Source: Methanoregula sp.
GTDB lineage: Archaea; Halobacteriota; Methanomicrobia; Methanomicrobiales; Methanospirillaceae
Direction: 5' to 3'
Length of the DNA stretch: 51,877 nucleotides
NCBI RefSeq assembly: GCF_003170075.1
Contig: NZ_PMZU01000038.1
Coordinates: 1-51,877, forward strand
In this document: piece after piece, positions 1 to 8,750 of the stretch
Numbering within the stretch: position 1 is the stretch's first letter
Layout of the letters: every line of letters begins with the position of its first letter
Made by a program: the position numbers and the translations under genes
The notes under the pieces: generated by a model
Seen by the model: only the letters and a program-made list of their open reading frames with translations
Told to the model about the DNA's origin: nothing
The model's database searches: none

Positions 1-130
1 GCGGAGGGAGGATCAAATCTCCACTGGAAACAAAGGGGTTGCCCCATTTTTATAAAAACAGTTCAAAAAAACGAGAAAATCGTGGATCTCATACTTCTAT
101 TAATGAGTAATCTCCATTACCTTTATCATT

Positions 131-619
131 ATGAAGCAGGAACACGTCCAACCAATTCTAATAACCGGCGCAGTAATCACGGTATCCACAACACGAACAA
201 AAGAAACGGATTCCAGCGGGAAGACTATTCAGGCAATCCTGACCGAAGCAAAGATTCCGGTTCAGCATTATGCGGTCGTTCCCGACCAGATCGAAGCCAT
301 CCGGCTTGAGCTGTACCAAGCCCTTAAAACCTGCAACTGCATTATCATCGATGGGGGCACCGGGCTGACACACGACGACTGTACTATCGAGGCTGTCACC
401 CCGCTCCTTGAAAAGAAGATTGATGGTTTTGGAGAACTCTTCCGGATGAAAAGCTACGAGGAGATCGGGACTTCCACCATGCTCTCCCGGGCCGTTGCCG
501 GTACAATCCGCGGCAGGGTGGTTTTCTGTATACCTGGCTCCACCCCTGCGGTTACCCTTGCCACGAAAACGCTCATTGTTCCGGAGATTCCCCACATCCT
601 CTCCCACGCAAACAAATAA
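131..619 (+). CDS. moaB: MogA/MoaB-family molybdopterin biosynthesis protein
   Basis: This 162-residue protein belongs to the MoaB/MogA family, which adenylylates molybdopterin before molybdate or tungstate insertion. The diagnostic signature is visible in the middle of the protein: IIIDGGTGLTHDDCTIEAV, followed by the GFGELFR segment and the PGSTPAV loop near the C-terminus. The length is normal for the family. The ATG at 131 gives a full-length N-terminus; a TATA-like stretch (TTTTTATAAAAAC) lies near 48-60, with no strong Shine-Dalgarno site. In a methanogen the likely client is the molybdopterin or tungstopterin cofactor of formylmethanofuran or formate dehydrogenase; that is inference. 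The gene converges on cgi121. The family call is secure; MoaB versus MogA is not resolved. Confidence 0.93.
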   Translation: MKQEHVQPILITGAVITVSTTRTKETDSSGKTIQAILTEAKIPVQHYAVVPDQIEAIRLELYQALKTCNCIIIDGGTGLTHDDCTIEAVTPLLEKKIDGFGELFRMKSYEEIGTSTMLSRAVAGTIRGRVVFCIPGSTPAVTLATKTLIVPEIPHILSHANK

Positions 620-708
620 CCCTCTTTTTGGTTTTCGTGCCCGAAAAACAGATCTGGTTGCAGGCTCATAACAAGCTGGCGCAGGTGGGACGTGCGTTAT
701 TACATCCG

Positions 709-1281
709 TTATTTACAGACGTCCAGCAGCGCGACTCTCTCCAGTACCAGGTTGCGGATACGATCGTGACCCGTCGCCGCGATTTCTTCTGGTGTGATAT
801 CGAACAGGACTGCAAGCCTAGCGGCTTTTTTAGGAGATATGGTATCGTCAGGTTCCCCGCCAAACTGCATGTGCACGGCCAGATCCCTCCAGATTCCCTC
901 CGGTGCCGGGCAGCAGCAGACATACAGGTGGTTTTCGCCGTCGTGGAGGCCAAACGAGACGGCCGCACTGCATTGCCGGGTCCCGGCAGCGTAAAGCAAC
1001 GCCTCCATCTCAAACGAGTTGGAGATCGCGCTGCCCTGTGCGAATGACCGGTGTGCATGCCGGAGTGCGGCCTCTGCGTGCGCCCGGCCGGCGAGTTTTT
1101 CCGCGTCAAAACAGACAATGCGGGCGGCGTAGCGACGGGCAATCTCCCGCAGCACGCCAAGCAGGGCAGCGCGATCCCGGATCGTCACTTCTGCAAACCC
1201 AATCTCGCAGGAAAACGATGCAGGCTCCACAAACTCACCCGAAACGGAACAGCGTGGACTGGCCGGCAGATCTTTCCCCAT
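709..1281 (-). CDS. cgi121: KEOPS complex subunit Cgi121-like
   Basis: A 190-residue protein resembling Cgi121, the KEOPS subunit that binds the tRNA 3' CCA end during N6-threonylcarbamoyladenosine (t6A37) synthesis. The recognisable part is the C-terminal half, with the segment [20 protein letters not shown] and a conserved G-rich stretch after it. The gene starts inside the last 47 bases of hel308, so the two are probably co-transcribed and translationally coupled. A Cgi121 gene directly downstream of hel308 is a common archaeal arrangement, which supports the call. The first 20 or so residues, encoded in the overlap, look poorly conserved, so the true start could be slightly downstream. 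It is rich in cysteine (a CCC triplet). Confidence rests on motif plus context. Confidence 0.78.
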   Translation of the reverse strand: MGKDLPASPRCSVSGEFVEPASFSCEIGFAEVTIRDRAALLGVLREIARRYAARIVCFDAEKLAGRAHAEAALRHAHRSFAQGSAISNSFEMEALLYAAGTRQCSAAVSFGLHDGENHLYVCCCPAPEGIWRDLAVHMQFGGEPDDTISPKKAARLAVLFDITPEEIAATGHDRIRNLVLERVALLDVCK

Positions 1282-3400
1282 TCACGCTTGTTGTATCCGT
1301 ACTTTTGTTCTTTGGCTCTAACTGTTCAAAAATCTGATCCGTTATACCCTGCCCGAGGATCCGGACGATATCCTCACGCGGGTGTTTTTTGATCTCCTCC
1401 GGTGACGTCATACCGTTATTGAAGAGGCGCCGGGCACGGACACGGCCGATGCCCCGGAGCCGGATGAGCGGGAGCAGCTCACGCCGGGTCCCGTTTTTCA
1501 TGCAGATCTCGCATTCGTTAATCTGCGGGTAGAATTTCGGGGCAAACATCCGGGCCAGCTGGGATGTCGCATGCAGCAGCCAGTTGATGCTCTCGACCAG
1601 TCCATAAACATCGCCCGGCCCGACGGCATACCGCTCGCAGATATTCTCTTCCGGGAGCTCATCAGTCCAGTCCGATAGAAGCATCGCAGTTTTTACTGCA
1701 CGGTAATACCCTTCAGCCTCCTCCTCGTCCGTTGGCAACGGGAGCCAGAGTTCGTCGGCCTTGTCTTCCATCATACGCGAGAGCGCGGCAAGATCGGAAT
1801 TTCTGGCATAGAGTTTGGGCATATCGGGCGTACTGCAGATGAGCTGGACAAGGCCCAGATCCGCGTATTCCTCTCGTTCCCGAAGAGTCGTGACAATCGC
1901 AGATGCACTTCTCGGGTCGATGTACATCCGTGAGACAAGGGTGCCAAGCTCGGTTGCTCCCAGGTGCTCCCCGACTTCCAGGACCATTTCTGCCGAGATC
2001 AAAAACTCAAGCGCAGCATCCACCGCCCGGTGCATGAGCCGGCCCTGCCGGTGTTCGTGGACGTAAAACGAACGGTTCATGAACTCTGAGAGCTCGTCAC
2101 GGGTCTTTGCAAAGCCCGAGGCGATAAGGGAAAGAACATGGGTGTAGAGTGCGGTTGGCTCGGCGATCCGTGAATGGACATCATCAGCGGCCGCTTCGAT
2201 ATAACACGCAAAAAGTTCCGGTACCTGCACGGCCTCCTTTGCGATCAGCACGGCCTCGCCATACGGATCGAGACGGGGCCGGCCGGCCCTGCCAGCCATC
2301 TGCCGGTACTCGCTGACCGGGATCGGCTGCATCCCCTCGCCGGCCGAGAACCGAAGGTAGTCGCGGATCACGACCCGGCGTGCCGGCAGATTGAGACCAG
2401 CGGCAAGGGTCGGCGTGGAGGAGATGCACTTGATCCAGCCTTTACGGAATGCCTCCTCCACAATCGATCGCTCGTTCCGGCTCAGGCCGGCATGGTGGAA
2501 TGCAGCGCCTTTTGCCACGCACGCGGCAAGGGTCTTTCCCATCTCGGTCTGTGCCGCGGCCAGAAGCCGGTCTGCACATCCGGTAAGCGCCGGGTCCTCG
2601 CTTTTTATCGCCGCCGCTGCCCGTTTTGCAAACGCCTCAGCGTTCCGGCGCGACGAGACAAAGACAAGGCACTGCCCTCCTTCGGCAATCGTATCCAGGC
2701 AGAGGTTTAGATCGTCGTAGTTCTTCGATACCTGTTTGACTTCCCGCACCCCTTCCGTGAACTGGATCCGGTTGTTGAAAAAAACGCCCTGGCGCAGGTC
2801 CACCGGCCTCCAGGTACTGGTGACCAGCTCCGCATCCAGCCACCCGGCAAGCATCTTCGGGTTGCCGATTGTCGCCGAAAGGCCGATAATCTGCATGGCA
2901 GGATTCCGGTACCGCATCTTTGCGATCACCATCTCGAGCGTCGGGCCCCGGTCCGGGGAATCGATCAGGTGCACTTCATCCACGACAATGAGCGTGATCT
3001 CCGGGATCCAGCGTGCGCTGTTCCTGAGCAGGGAGTCCACTTTCTCGCTCGTCGCGACAATGATATCGTTCCTGCCAAGGGCATCATCGCGCCGATCAAG
3101 ATCCCCGGTCGAGATACCAACCCGTACCCCTTTGTTACCGAACTCCTCGAACTTTTCCGACGCAAGAGCCTTAAGCGGGACAATGTACAGGCACTTTCCC
3201 CCGGCGGCGATATGGCGGTGCATCGCCATCTCCGCGATCAGCGTCTTCCCGCTTGCAGTCGGGATTGCGACAAGGAGGTTCTTGCCGTCAAGCAGCCCTT
3301 TCTCGACACACGTGGCCTGCGGCGGGTAGAGTTCCCTGATGCCAGACCCTAAGTACTGCTGTTTTAGGGCATCGGGTATGGCAAGATCCTGAATCTGCAT
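1235..3400 (-). CDS. hel308: ATP-dependent DNA helicase Hel308
   Basis: A superfamily 2 3'-5' DNA helicase of the Hel308/HelQ family, which acts at stalled replication forks. From the preferred start it is 721 residues. The Walker A motif AIPTASGKT is at about residues 45-53 and the DEVH box at 141-144; the SATIGNP and QMAGRAGRP motifs and the C-terminal helix-hairpin-helix region ([18 protein letters not shown]) follow. The last eight residues, QSTLFRFG, match a PCNA-interacting (PIP) box. An ATG 63 bases further upstream is in frame, but the one at 3400 has a Shine-Dalgarno site (GGAGAT) at the right distance and starts where the family normally starts (MQIQDL). A TATA-like sequence lies at about 3431-3447. 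It overlaps cgi121 by 47 bases. Confidence 0.95.
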   Translation of the reverse strand: MQIQDLAIPDALKQQYLGSGIRELYPPQATCVEKGLLDGKNLLVAIPTASGKTLIAEMAMHRHIAAGGKCLYIVPLKALASEKFEEFGNKGVRVGISTGDLDRRDDALGRNDIIVATSEKVDSLLRNSARWIPEITLIVVDEVHLIDSPDRGPTLEMVIAKMRYRNPAMQIIGLSATIGNPKMLAGWLDAELVTSTWRPVDLRQGVFFNNRIQFTEGVREVKQVSKNYDDLNLCLDTIAEGGQCLVFVSSRRNAEAFAKRAAAAIKSEDPALTGCADRLLAAAQTEMGKTLAACVAKGAAFHHAGLSRNERSIVEEAFRKGWIKCISSTPTLAAGLNLPARRVVIRDYLRFSAGEGMQPIPVSEYRQMAGRAGRPRLDPYGEAVLIAKEAVQVPELFACYIEAAADDVHSRIAEPTALYTHVLSLIASGFAKTRDELSEFMNRSFYVHEHRQGRLMHRAVDAALEFLISAEMVLEVGEHLGATELGTLVSRMYIDPRSASAIVTTLREREEYADLGLVQLICSTPDMPKLYARNSDLAALSRMMEDKADELWLPLPTDEEEAEGYYRAVKTAMLLSDWTDELPEENICERYAVGPGDVYGLVESINWLLHATSQLARMFAPKFYPQINECEICMKNGTRRELLPLIRLRGIGRVRARRLFNNGMTSPEEIKKHPREDIVRILGQGITDQIFEQLEPKNKSTDTTSVNGERSAGQSTLFRFG

Positions 3401-3430
3401 GGAATCTCCATTTAGTATCGTGGTCGGCAT

Positions 3431-3447
3431 CGATATATCGTTATATT
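3431..3447 (-). promoter_or_regulatory. Putative TATA box for hel308
   Basis: On the minus strand this stretch reads as two overlapping AT-rich blocks (AATATAAC and GATATATC). It lies 31-47 bases upstream of the preferred hel308 ATG at 3400, which would give a short leader carrying the GGAGAT Shine-Dalgarno site. This is motif and spacing only. Confidence 0.4.
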
Positions 3448-3582
3448 CCGGTGATGGCGACACATGCAGCCGTCCGGTCTTGGGGTTCTCCAGTTGGGGT
3501 CTCGGGCACTTTGTTTTCGAGAGAATGGAACCGTGGTGGATCGCATAAAAAAAGACGGTTGAATCTGGAAAAATCGAGGGGA

Positions 3583-4128
3583 TCAGTAGTAATAACTGAT
3601 CATATCCTGCTTGGCCTCTTTTTTCTTCTTGTCTAGGAACGCAAAGACGTTCTCGTGGGGAACGCCCTCGATGAGCATGTCGATGGCCGCCCGTGCGATC
3701 TTCATCTGTTCGGGATAGCCGATGAGGGCAACGGTGTGACCAAAGACCGAGAGATCCACATCGGTCATGTTCTCGATCTGCTCGCGGGCCCGGCCGTCTT
3801 TACCTATGATCCGCCCGCGGAGCCGGTCGAGCTGCTTGGGATTGTCTGCCGCACGGGAGAGGTCGATGATATCGAGAAGGAGATCCTCGTCTTCGATCAT
3901 CTCGAATGCACGCTCGGGTGAGAACCCTGCGTTAATGGCGTTGATGATCTCGACGGCCCGGAGGAGAGGGATGGCGTTTTCCTCTGCACCCTCCACTTTC
4001 ACCAGCCCCTCCTTGCTGTCGATAGAAATGGTCGTGTGGGTCTTTGATTCAAGCTCTTTTTTTGTCGCACCGCCCTTTCCAATCAGCACGCCCACCCTGC
4101 TTGTTGCAACTTTTAGTTCCTGTATCAT
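3583..4128 (-). CDS. KH-domain protein, archaeal Dim2/Pno1 homologue
   Basis: A 181-residue protein with two KH RNA-binding domains. The GXXG loops are visible as GKGG at residues 17-20 and GKDG at 109-112. It is the archaeal counterpart of eukaryotic Dim2/Pno1, a small-subunit rRNA maturation factor that partners Nob1 near the 3' end of 16S rRNA. It lies immediately downstream of rio1 in the same direction with a 95-base gap, the usual archaeal arrangement of two ribosome-assembly genes. Length and domain order are normal. The C-terminus ends in a Lys-rich segment and YYY. Confidence 0.93.
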   Translation of the reverse strand: MIQELKVATSRVGVLIGKGGATKKELESKTHTTISIDSKEGLVKVEGAEENAIPLLRAVEIINAINAGFSPERAFEMIEDEDLLLDIIDLSRAADNPKQLDRLRGRIIGKDGRAREQIENMTDVDLSVFGHTVALIGYPEQMKIARAAIDMLIEGVPHENVFAFLDKKKKEAKQDMISYYY

Positions 4129-4223
4129 GATTCAATCACCTGTAGTTTGTAAAACCGGTTATATTCTTCGGGCCGGGGTTTCTTTTGGATCCTTTGTGCA
4201 TACTGGTATGCGCTCCATCATTA

Positions 4224-5003
4224 TCAGGGTTCAGCAACATTAAGTCCGGTTATGGCATTAAAGACTTCATATTCTGTCTTTACCCTGCAGCCTTTCTTTT
4301 TGAAAAACCGGATGACATTCCGGATATCCCGCATCAGGAACTGGAGTGCACGCGGGTGATCCCGGGTCACCGACTGTCCCATATCGATGAGGTATGGGTG
4401 GTCATGGTATAATATATTGAACTCGCTTAAGTCACCATGCACCAGTTCTGCCTTGTTATATAACGTGTCGATCATTGCTATAACGCTTTCATAAGTGTCG
4501 GCAGGATTGTCGATTGCCACATTTCTCAGCTGGGGATACGGGCATTCCCCTTCTCCAAGAAAGGACATGATAAGGATATTCCTGTCCCACACAAGTGGCT
4601 CCGGTACGGGAAGTCCTGCTTCCTGTGCCCGCGCAAGATTGGAGAACTCCTTTTTTGTCCAGGCAAAGACGAGCTCCTTTTTGGACTTTTTCACATGGGA
4701 GAACCGGCGGTCTCCGGTGATGTACGAGCTCATAGTGGTGAAATTCGCCGACTGGATCCGGTAGATCTTGATGGCGACTGCCGCATCTCCCCGTTCGCCC
4801 AAAAAAACGTTGGCCTCTTTCCCGGTGCTGATGGAGCCACCGATCGCCGTTAGCCATTTCTTGTGTACGAGTTTGTAAAGGGCAAGAAGTGTGACCTCGT
4901 CAAAGACATTCTCGCTGACCTTGAGGTTGTTCGCATCTTTTATGCGGATACCCATCTCAGCGAGGCGCTTGTCGAATGCCTCCTCCTGTTGTTCGATGCT
5001 CAT
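4224..5003 (-). CDS. rio1: RIO1-type serine protein kinase/ATPase
   Basis: A 259-residue atypical protein kinase of the RIO1 family, which acts in late maturation of the small ribosomal subunit. Visible motifs are the nucleotide-binding loop STGKEANV (residues 59-66), the AIKIY lysine near 79, the catalytic loop HGDLSEFN with Asp191, and the metal-binding IDMGQS with Asp207, the site autophosphorylated in the family. The N-terminal winged-helix region is short. It is followed by the KH/Dim2-like gene, and tyrS lies upstream in the same direction, so all three may share transcripts. Nothing is missing from the catalytic set. Confidence 0.95.
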   Translation of the reverse strand: MSIEQQEEAFDKRLAEMGIRIKDANNLKVSENVFDEVTLLALYKLVHKKWLTAIGGSISTGKEANVFLGERGDAAVAIKIYRIQSANFTTMSSYITGDRRFSHVKKSKKELVFAWTKKEFSNLARAQEAGLPVPEPLVWDRNILIMSFLGEGECPYPQLRNVAIDNPADTYESVIAMIDTLYNKAELVHGDLSEFNILYHDHPYLIDMGQSVTRDHPRALQFLMRDIRNVIRFFKKKGCRVKTEYEVFNAITGLNVAEP

Positions 5004-5042
5004 GGCGATTCCCGGGCTCCGGGTTACACGGATTTCATCCGT

Positions 5043-5984
5043 TCAGCGTATATAGTCGCGCACCGGGGCGAGGATCTCGACCAACCCTTCGCCGCAGGCT
5101 TTCTTGAGATCGAGCGGGTGAATCTCTCCTTTGCTATAGGCAGATTCGAGCTCCGTGTATCTGGTAAAGGTCCGGTCGCCCCCAAATTTTTCCGGCCGCT
5201 TTATCGTGATCTCAGGGAGGCGGGGGAAGATATGGTACTGGAAGATCTGGAGGATTGGGTTCTCGGCAATCTCCGGCGGGCAGAATGCCTTCTGGCATTT
5301 TTTCCTGATCTCGTCCTCGCTGTCGGCAACCGAGATATAATTCCCCTGCGACGAAGACATTTTCTTCCCGTCAAGGCCGTTTAAGATCGGCGTGTGGATG
5401 CAGACCGGGGCCGGGAATTTGAAGTTTGGCAGGTGCTCCCGGGCGAGCATGTGGATCTTCCGCTGGTCGATCCCGCCGACTGCGGCGTCAACGCCGAGCA
5501 TCGCGATATCCGCCATCTGCATGATCGGGTACACCATCTGCGAGACGGTCGGGTGGTCCATCTGCCGGCCGACCTCGTCCATGCTCCGGGTCGCCCGTGC
5601 AAGGGTGATCTGCTGGGAGAGCTGGTGGACAAGCAGCTCGTAGTCGCGGTTGAGCTGGAGATCGGAACCGAGCACGTATTTTACGTTTTTGAGGCCGAGT
5701 CCTTCAAAACAGCGGCGATTGTACTCGGCGAGATCCCCGATCTTTTCCATGGTCCCTTTCCGGTTGAGGAACGCGTGCAGGTCAGCGAGCAGGACCGTGA
5801 CTTCAAAGCCTGCTGCCTGGAGATCGACAAGTTTGTTTACCGTAACAAGGTGGCCAAGGTGGATCTCGCCGCTTGGTTCGTACCCTGCGTATACCTTCTT
5901 TATGGGTCTGGCAAGAAGAGCACGGAGTTCGTCTTCCGTGACGATTTCAACGGTGTTCCGGGTAACCCGTTCGAATGTGTCCAT
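5043..5984 (-). CDS. tyrS: Tyrosyl-tRNA synthetase
   Basis: A 313-residue class I aminoacyl-tRNA synthetase charging tRNA-Tyr. The archaeal TyrRS pattern is clear: the substrate-binding segment VYAGYEPSGEIHLGHL with the HIGH-type motif HLGH at 42-45, and the second signature KMSSS at 208-212 within GLDGKKMSSSQGNYI. The VYPIMQMADI segment is also typical. The length matches the compact archaeal enzymes, which lack the bacterial S4 tail. It sits in the leftward block between gap and rio1, 39 bases upstream of rio1. Confidence 0.97.
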   Translation of the reverse strand: MDTFERVTRNTVEIVTEDELRALLARPIKKVYAGYEPSGEIHLGHLVTVNKLVDLQAAGFEVTVLLADLHAFLNRKGTMEKIGDLAEYNRRCFEGLGLKNVKYVLGSDLQLNRDYELLVHQLSQQITLARATRSMDEVGRQMDHPTVSQMVYPIMQMADIAMLGVDAAVGGIDQRKIHMLAREHLPNFKFPAPVCIHTPILNGLDGKKMSSSQGNYISVADSEDEIRKKCQKAFCPPEIAENPILQIFQYHIFPRLPEITIKRPEKFGGDRTFTRYTELESAYSKGEIHPLDLKKACGEGLVEILAPVRDYIR

Positions 5985-6009
5985 TAAAAAGTATGGGTTA
6001 TGAAGGGAG

Positions 6010-7041
6010 TTAATGGTTATTCTGGATGGGGGTAAACCCGAGAGCGTCGTTGGTGATCTTTATGGAGGTTGCCGCATCCTTACACAGGCCGGTCATCGCA
6101 CGGATCGCGTCCACGTTCTCGACAACAACGTCCGCCTCCTGGTGGATGGCCTGGAAGAAGCAGAGCTCGTTTTTATTGGCATAGATGGAGTCCTCAAAGA
6201 TACAGTTCTCGTAGAGATCCGCCCGCTGCCGGCCAAGGTCCATGGCAAATTCCTTGAGCTCTGCGGTGCTCCTGATACCAGCGGTTTTCTTCACGAGACC
6301 CATGCGGGGATGGTTTTTGATAAGCTCGATCACTTTCTCGCGGTTCACGTCTTTTTTTGTCGTGATCCGGATTGCGTGCATATGCATCATTGTGGTCGGG
6401 ACAATCATCGCCATGGTCGTGATCGAGATGTGAGGGAGTACGGTCTGCACATCGGGGCCGTGATGGCTCGGGACGGTCACCGGGTCGAGGACCACGGCAT
6501 CGATCGGTCCTTTCTTGATCTCGCCGGGATCGGATCCCCTGCGTACCATGATCGCGTGGACGTGCTCCACTCCGAATTCCTTGTCAATCTCATGGATGAT
6601 CCGGCAGAGGCCGGTGGTATTACAGGAGACCACCCGGACAAACTGCCGGCCGATGGCATCCTTGAAGTTGCAGGACGAATTAAAGGAGAATCCGGCAACT
6701 TCATGTTCTTCGCCGCCCTGCCAGAGCGCCTTTTTCCCGAGTTTCTCGTAGAGGGGCTTGTTGGTCGCACCGACATCACCGGGTGTCGCGTCTACAATCA
6801 CATCAGCAGCCTTGCACATGTCCTCGACCGAGCCGGCAACCGTAAGGCCTGCTTTTTCAAACGCCGCCTTCTTTGAGAGGTCCGCAATGTAGAGGGCGTA
6901 TCCCCGCTGTTTTGCGATAAATGCCTCGGCGTTCGGGCGGGTCTTTGAGACGCCGATCACTTTCATGTCCTTCTGGGCTGCAACTGCATCGGCAACGCGC
7001 TTCCCGATGGTACCGTACCCGTTGATGGCAACCTTGATCAT
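6010..7041 (-). CDS. gap: Type II glyceraldehyde-3-phosphate dehydrogenase
   Basis: A 343-residue archaeal-type (type II) GAPDH, which interconverts glyceraldehyde 3-phosphate and 1,3-bisphosphoglycerate; in methanogens it mainly serves gluconeogenesis. The N-terminal nucleotide-binding motif INGYGTIGKRV and the catalytic cysteine Cys140 within VVSCNTTGLCR are present. The SHHGPDVQTVLP segment is characteristic of the archaeal enzyme. A TATA-like sequence (ACCTTTATC on the minus strand, about 7069-7078) would place the transcript start close to the ATG, so the mRNA may be nearly leaderless. It precedes tyrS by 25 bases. Confidence 0.97.
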   Translation of the reverse strand: MIKVAINGYGTIGKRVADAVAAQKDMKVIGVSKTRPNAEAFIAKQRGYALYIADLSKKAAFEKAGLTVAGSVEDMCKAADVIVDATPGDVGATNKPLYEKLGKKALWQGGEEHEVAGFSFNSSCNFKDAIGRQFVRVVSCNTTGLCRIIHEIDKEFGVEHVHAIMVRRGSDPGEIKKGPIDAVVLDPVTVPSHHGPDVQTVLPHISITTMAMIVPTTMMHMHAIRITTKKDVNREKVIELIKNHPRMGLVKKTAGIRSTAELKEFAMDLGRQRADLYENCIFEDSIYANKNELCFFQAIHQEADVVVENVDAIRAMTGLCKDAATSIKITNDALGFTPIQNNH

Positions 7042-7255
7042 ATACCGAAACTGTAGGAATCAGATGAGATAAAGGTTGCTTGTTGGGCCTGATTGGATCT
7101 TTCGGGATATTTTTTTAGCAGAATACACTGGTATTTTGTAATCCGTAGTGCTGCAGACCCAGATCATCAGGTACCATATCTTCACTTCTGTCACCTCAAC
7201 AATCAGGATTCTGTCGATGCCCTGAGAGTCGGGAGATCATAAGATTCAGGGACCC

Positions 7256-7747
7256 CTATAAAAACAGTGCCTGAAACTTCACCACTTCTGTGCTGTCCTT
7301 TGCCGTAGCATACAGTTCCAGCGGTTCCTTGTTGACCTCCAGAAACCGGATGCCCCAGCTGACACAGCCAAGGATCTGTGCCGCCCGTTCCTGCTCGCCA
7401 AGGATATAGAGCGAAGCGGCGAGGGCCTCAATGGACGTGAGCTTGCAGGGTCTGCCAAAATTGACGGGGTTTGCCGCCATCAGAAAGGGAAGTGCCCGTC
7501 GGATCCTCCACGACCTGACCGAACCGGTATCCAGCACCTCCCACGAACAGTCCAGAGCGGTAATGGATTTTACGTGCTTGTCTGCGGGAGAGAGTGCCTG
7601 TTCGGCGGTCGGGTCGAGCAGCAGGGTGTTTCTCGGGATCTGCGAGATTTTTTTTACGATCCTCAAAAAGCCGGCCCGCTCGAGTTTCTTTACCGTGCAC
7701 TTGCGGGGATCGCAGCTGTTGTCCCGGTAGGCAACAAGCGGAATCAT
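7256..7747 (-). CDS. tsr3: 16S rRNA aminocarboxypropyltransferase Tsr3 (DUF367)
   Basis: A 163-residue protein of the Tsr3/DUF367 family, SPOUT-like enzymes that move the 3-amino-3-carboxypropyl group of S-adenosylmethionine onto a hypermodified pseudouridine of small-subunit rRNA. Recognisable family features are the N-terminal DPRKCTVKKLER segment, LLLDPTAEQALSPAD, the DCSW motif, RALPFLMAANPVNFGRP and the SSxEA-type helix, here LTSIEALAASLYILG. Length is normal. It is divergent from the TudS/NDT fusion with only 30 bases between start codons, so promoters must overlap coding sequence or each other. It is one of several small-subunit maturation genes in this window. Confidence 0.93.
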   Translation of the reverse strand: MIPLVAYRDNSCDPRKCTVKKLERAGFLRIVKKISQIPRNTLLLDPTAEQALSPADKHVKSITALDCSWEVLDTGSVRSWRIRRALPFLMAANPVNFGRPCKLTSIEALAASLYILGEQERAAQILGCVSWGIRFLEVNKEPLELYATAKDSTEVVKFQALFL

Positions 7748-7777
7748 TGATTATTCTGTGCGTTCACAACTGTATCA

Positions 7778-8650
7778 ATGTACGTACTTTGTTCCCCCTG
7801 TATTCTCAACCCCTCCCTGCGGGCAAAAGGAATTACACATCCCTCTGATATTGCATTGTTTGCACGTTCCATCGGACGCTGTAAGAAGTTTGGGATAGAC
7901 GTTGTGCCCCTCTCATGCCCTGAGACCCAGTACCTTGGGCCGGACCGGAAACCCGGAACCTATCTTGAACGCCTGAATACCCCGGAATTTGCCACGCTTC
8001 TCGAAGAGCTGTGTAGGCAGGTGAACACGATCATCAAAGAGTGGGGGCCGCCGCTCTGTATCCTTGGCGTCAACTCATCGCCCACCTGCGGTGTCACGAG
8101 CACCTATTATGGCGCAGAAGGCGACAAACCCGCCAAGAGAGCCGGTCGGGGTGTATTTTACGCAAAATTCCCGAACATCCCGGCACAGGATGTCGCCGAG
8201 TTCTCGAAATACCGGATCTACTTTGCCGCCCCGCTCTTTTCTGAAAGCGAGCGATCCTACAATGCAGCCATTGCGGAGCTGCTCAGATCTCATTATTTTG
8301 AGATCTCTCTCCCGCAGGATACCGGGGACAACCATGCGGTAAGGGACCGGCAGGAACATGTTCGGATATACAATCACAACAGGAGAGCGATCCGCGATGC
8401 GGACATCATAGTCGCGATCATTGACGGGGCTGATGCAGACTCGGGAACCGCATGGGAGATGGGCTATGCTGCGGCTCTTAAAAAACGGGTGATTGCCCTC
8501 AGGACAGATTTCAGGATGACCGGGAGCCACGAACGGGTTAATCTCATGCTCGAACAAGCGTCACGGGTGGTGACAGATAAAAATGAACTCCTCGCAGCAC
8601 TGGGCGTCCCTCCGGTTGGCGCACCTCACCCGGAACAAAAATCCCCATAA
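7778..8650 (+). CDS. TudS/DUF523-like domain fused to nucleoside 2-deoxyribosyltransferase-like domain
   Basis: A 290-residue two-domain protein. Residues 1-130 resemble DUF523/TudS, the Fe-S thiouracil desulfidase family: the N-terminal CSPCILNPSLRAKG has Cys5 and Cys8, LSCPE has Cys47, and the SPTCG loop has Cys104. Residues about 145-275 resemble a nucleoside 2-deoxyribosyltransferase: YRIYFAAPLFSESERSYN at the start, then DADIIVAIIDGAD and DSGTAWEMGYAAALKKRV, with Glu227 in the position of the catalytic glutamate. The likely theme is salvage or repair of (thio)nucleobases or nucleosides, but the substrate is unknown. The ATG at 7778 places the first Cys motif at the very N-terminus, as usual for the family. 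It diverges from tsr3. Confidence 0.85.
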   Translation: MYVLCSPCILNPSLRAKGITHPSDIALFARSIGRCKKFGIDVVPLSCPETQYLGPDRKPGTYLERLNTPEFATLLEELCRQVNTIIKEWGPPLCILGVNSSPTCGVTSTYYGAEGDKPAKRAGRGVFYAKFPNIPAQDVAEFSKYRIYFAAPLFSESERSYNAAIAELLRSHYFEISLPQDTGDNHAVRDRQEHVRIYNHNRRAIRDADIIVAIIDGADADSGTAWEMGYAAALKKRVIALRTDFRMTGSHERVNLMLEQASRVVTDKNELLAALGVPPVGAPHPEQKSP

Positions 8651-8750
8651 TAACCGTTTTTCTTTAATCCGGTGAATAAGGAAGATCCCTTAAATTATTT
8701 TCATGGTGGTCTGTAAAGCATAATACATCACAAATCCAATGCTCTCCATC

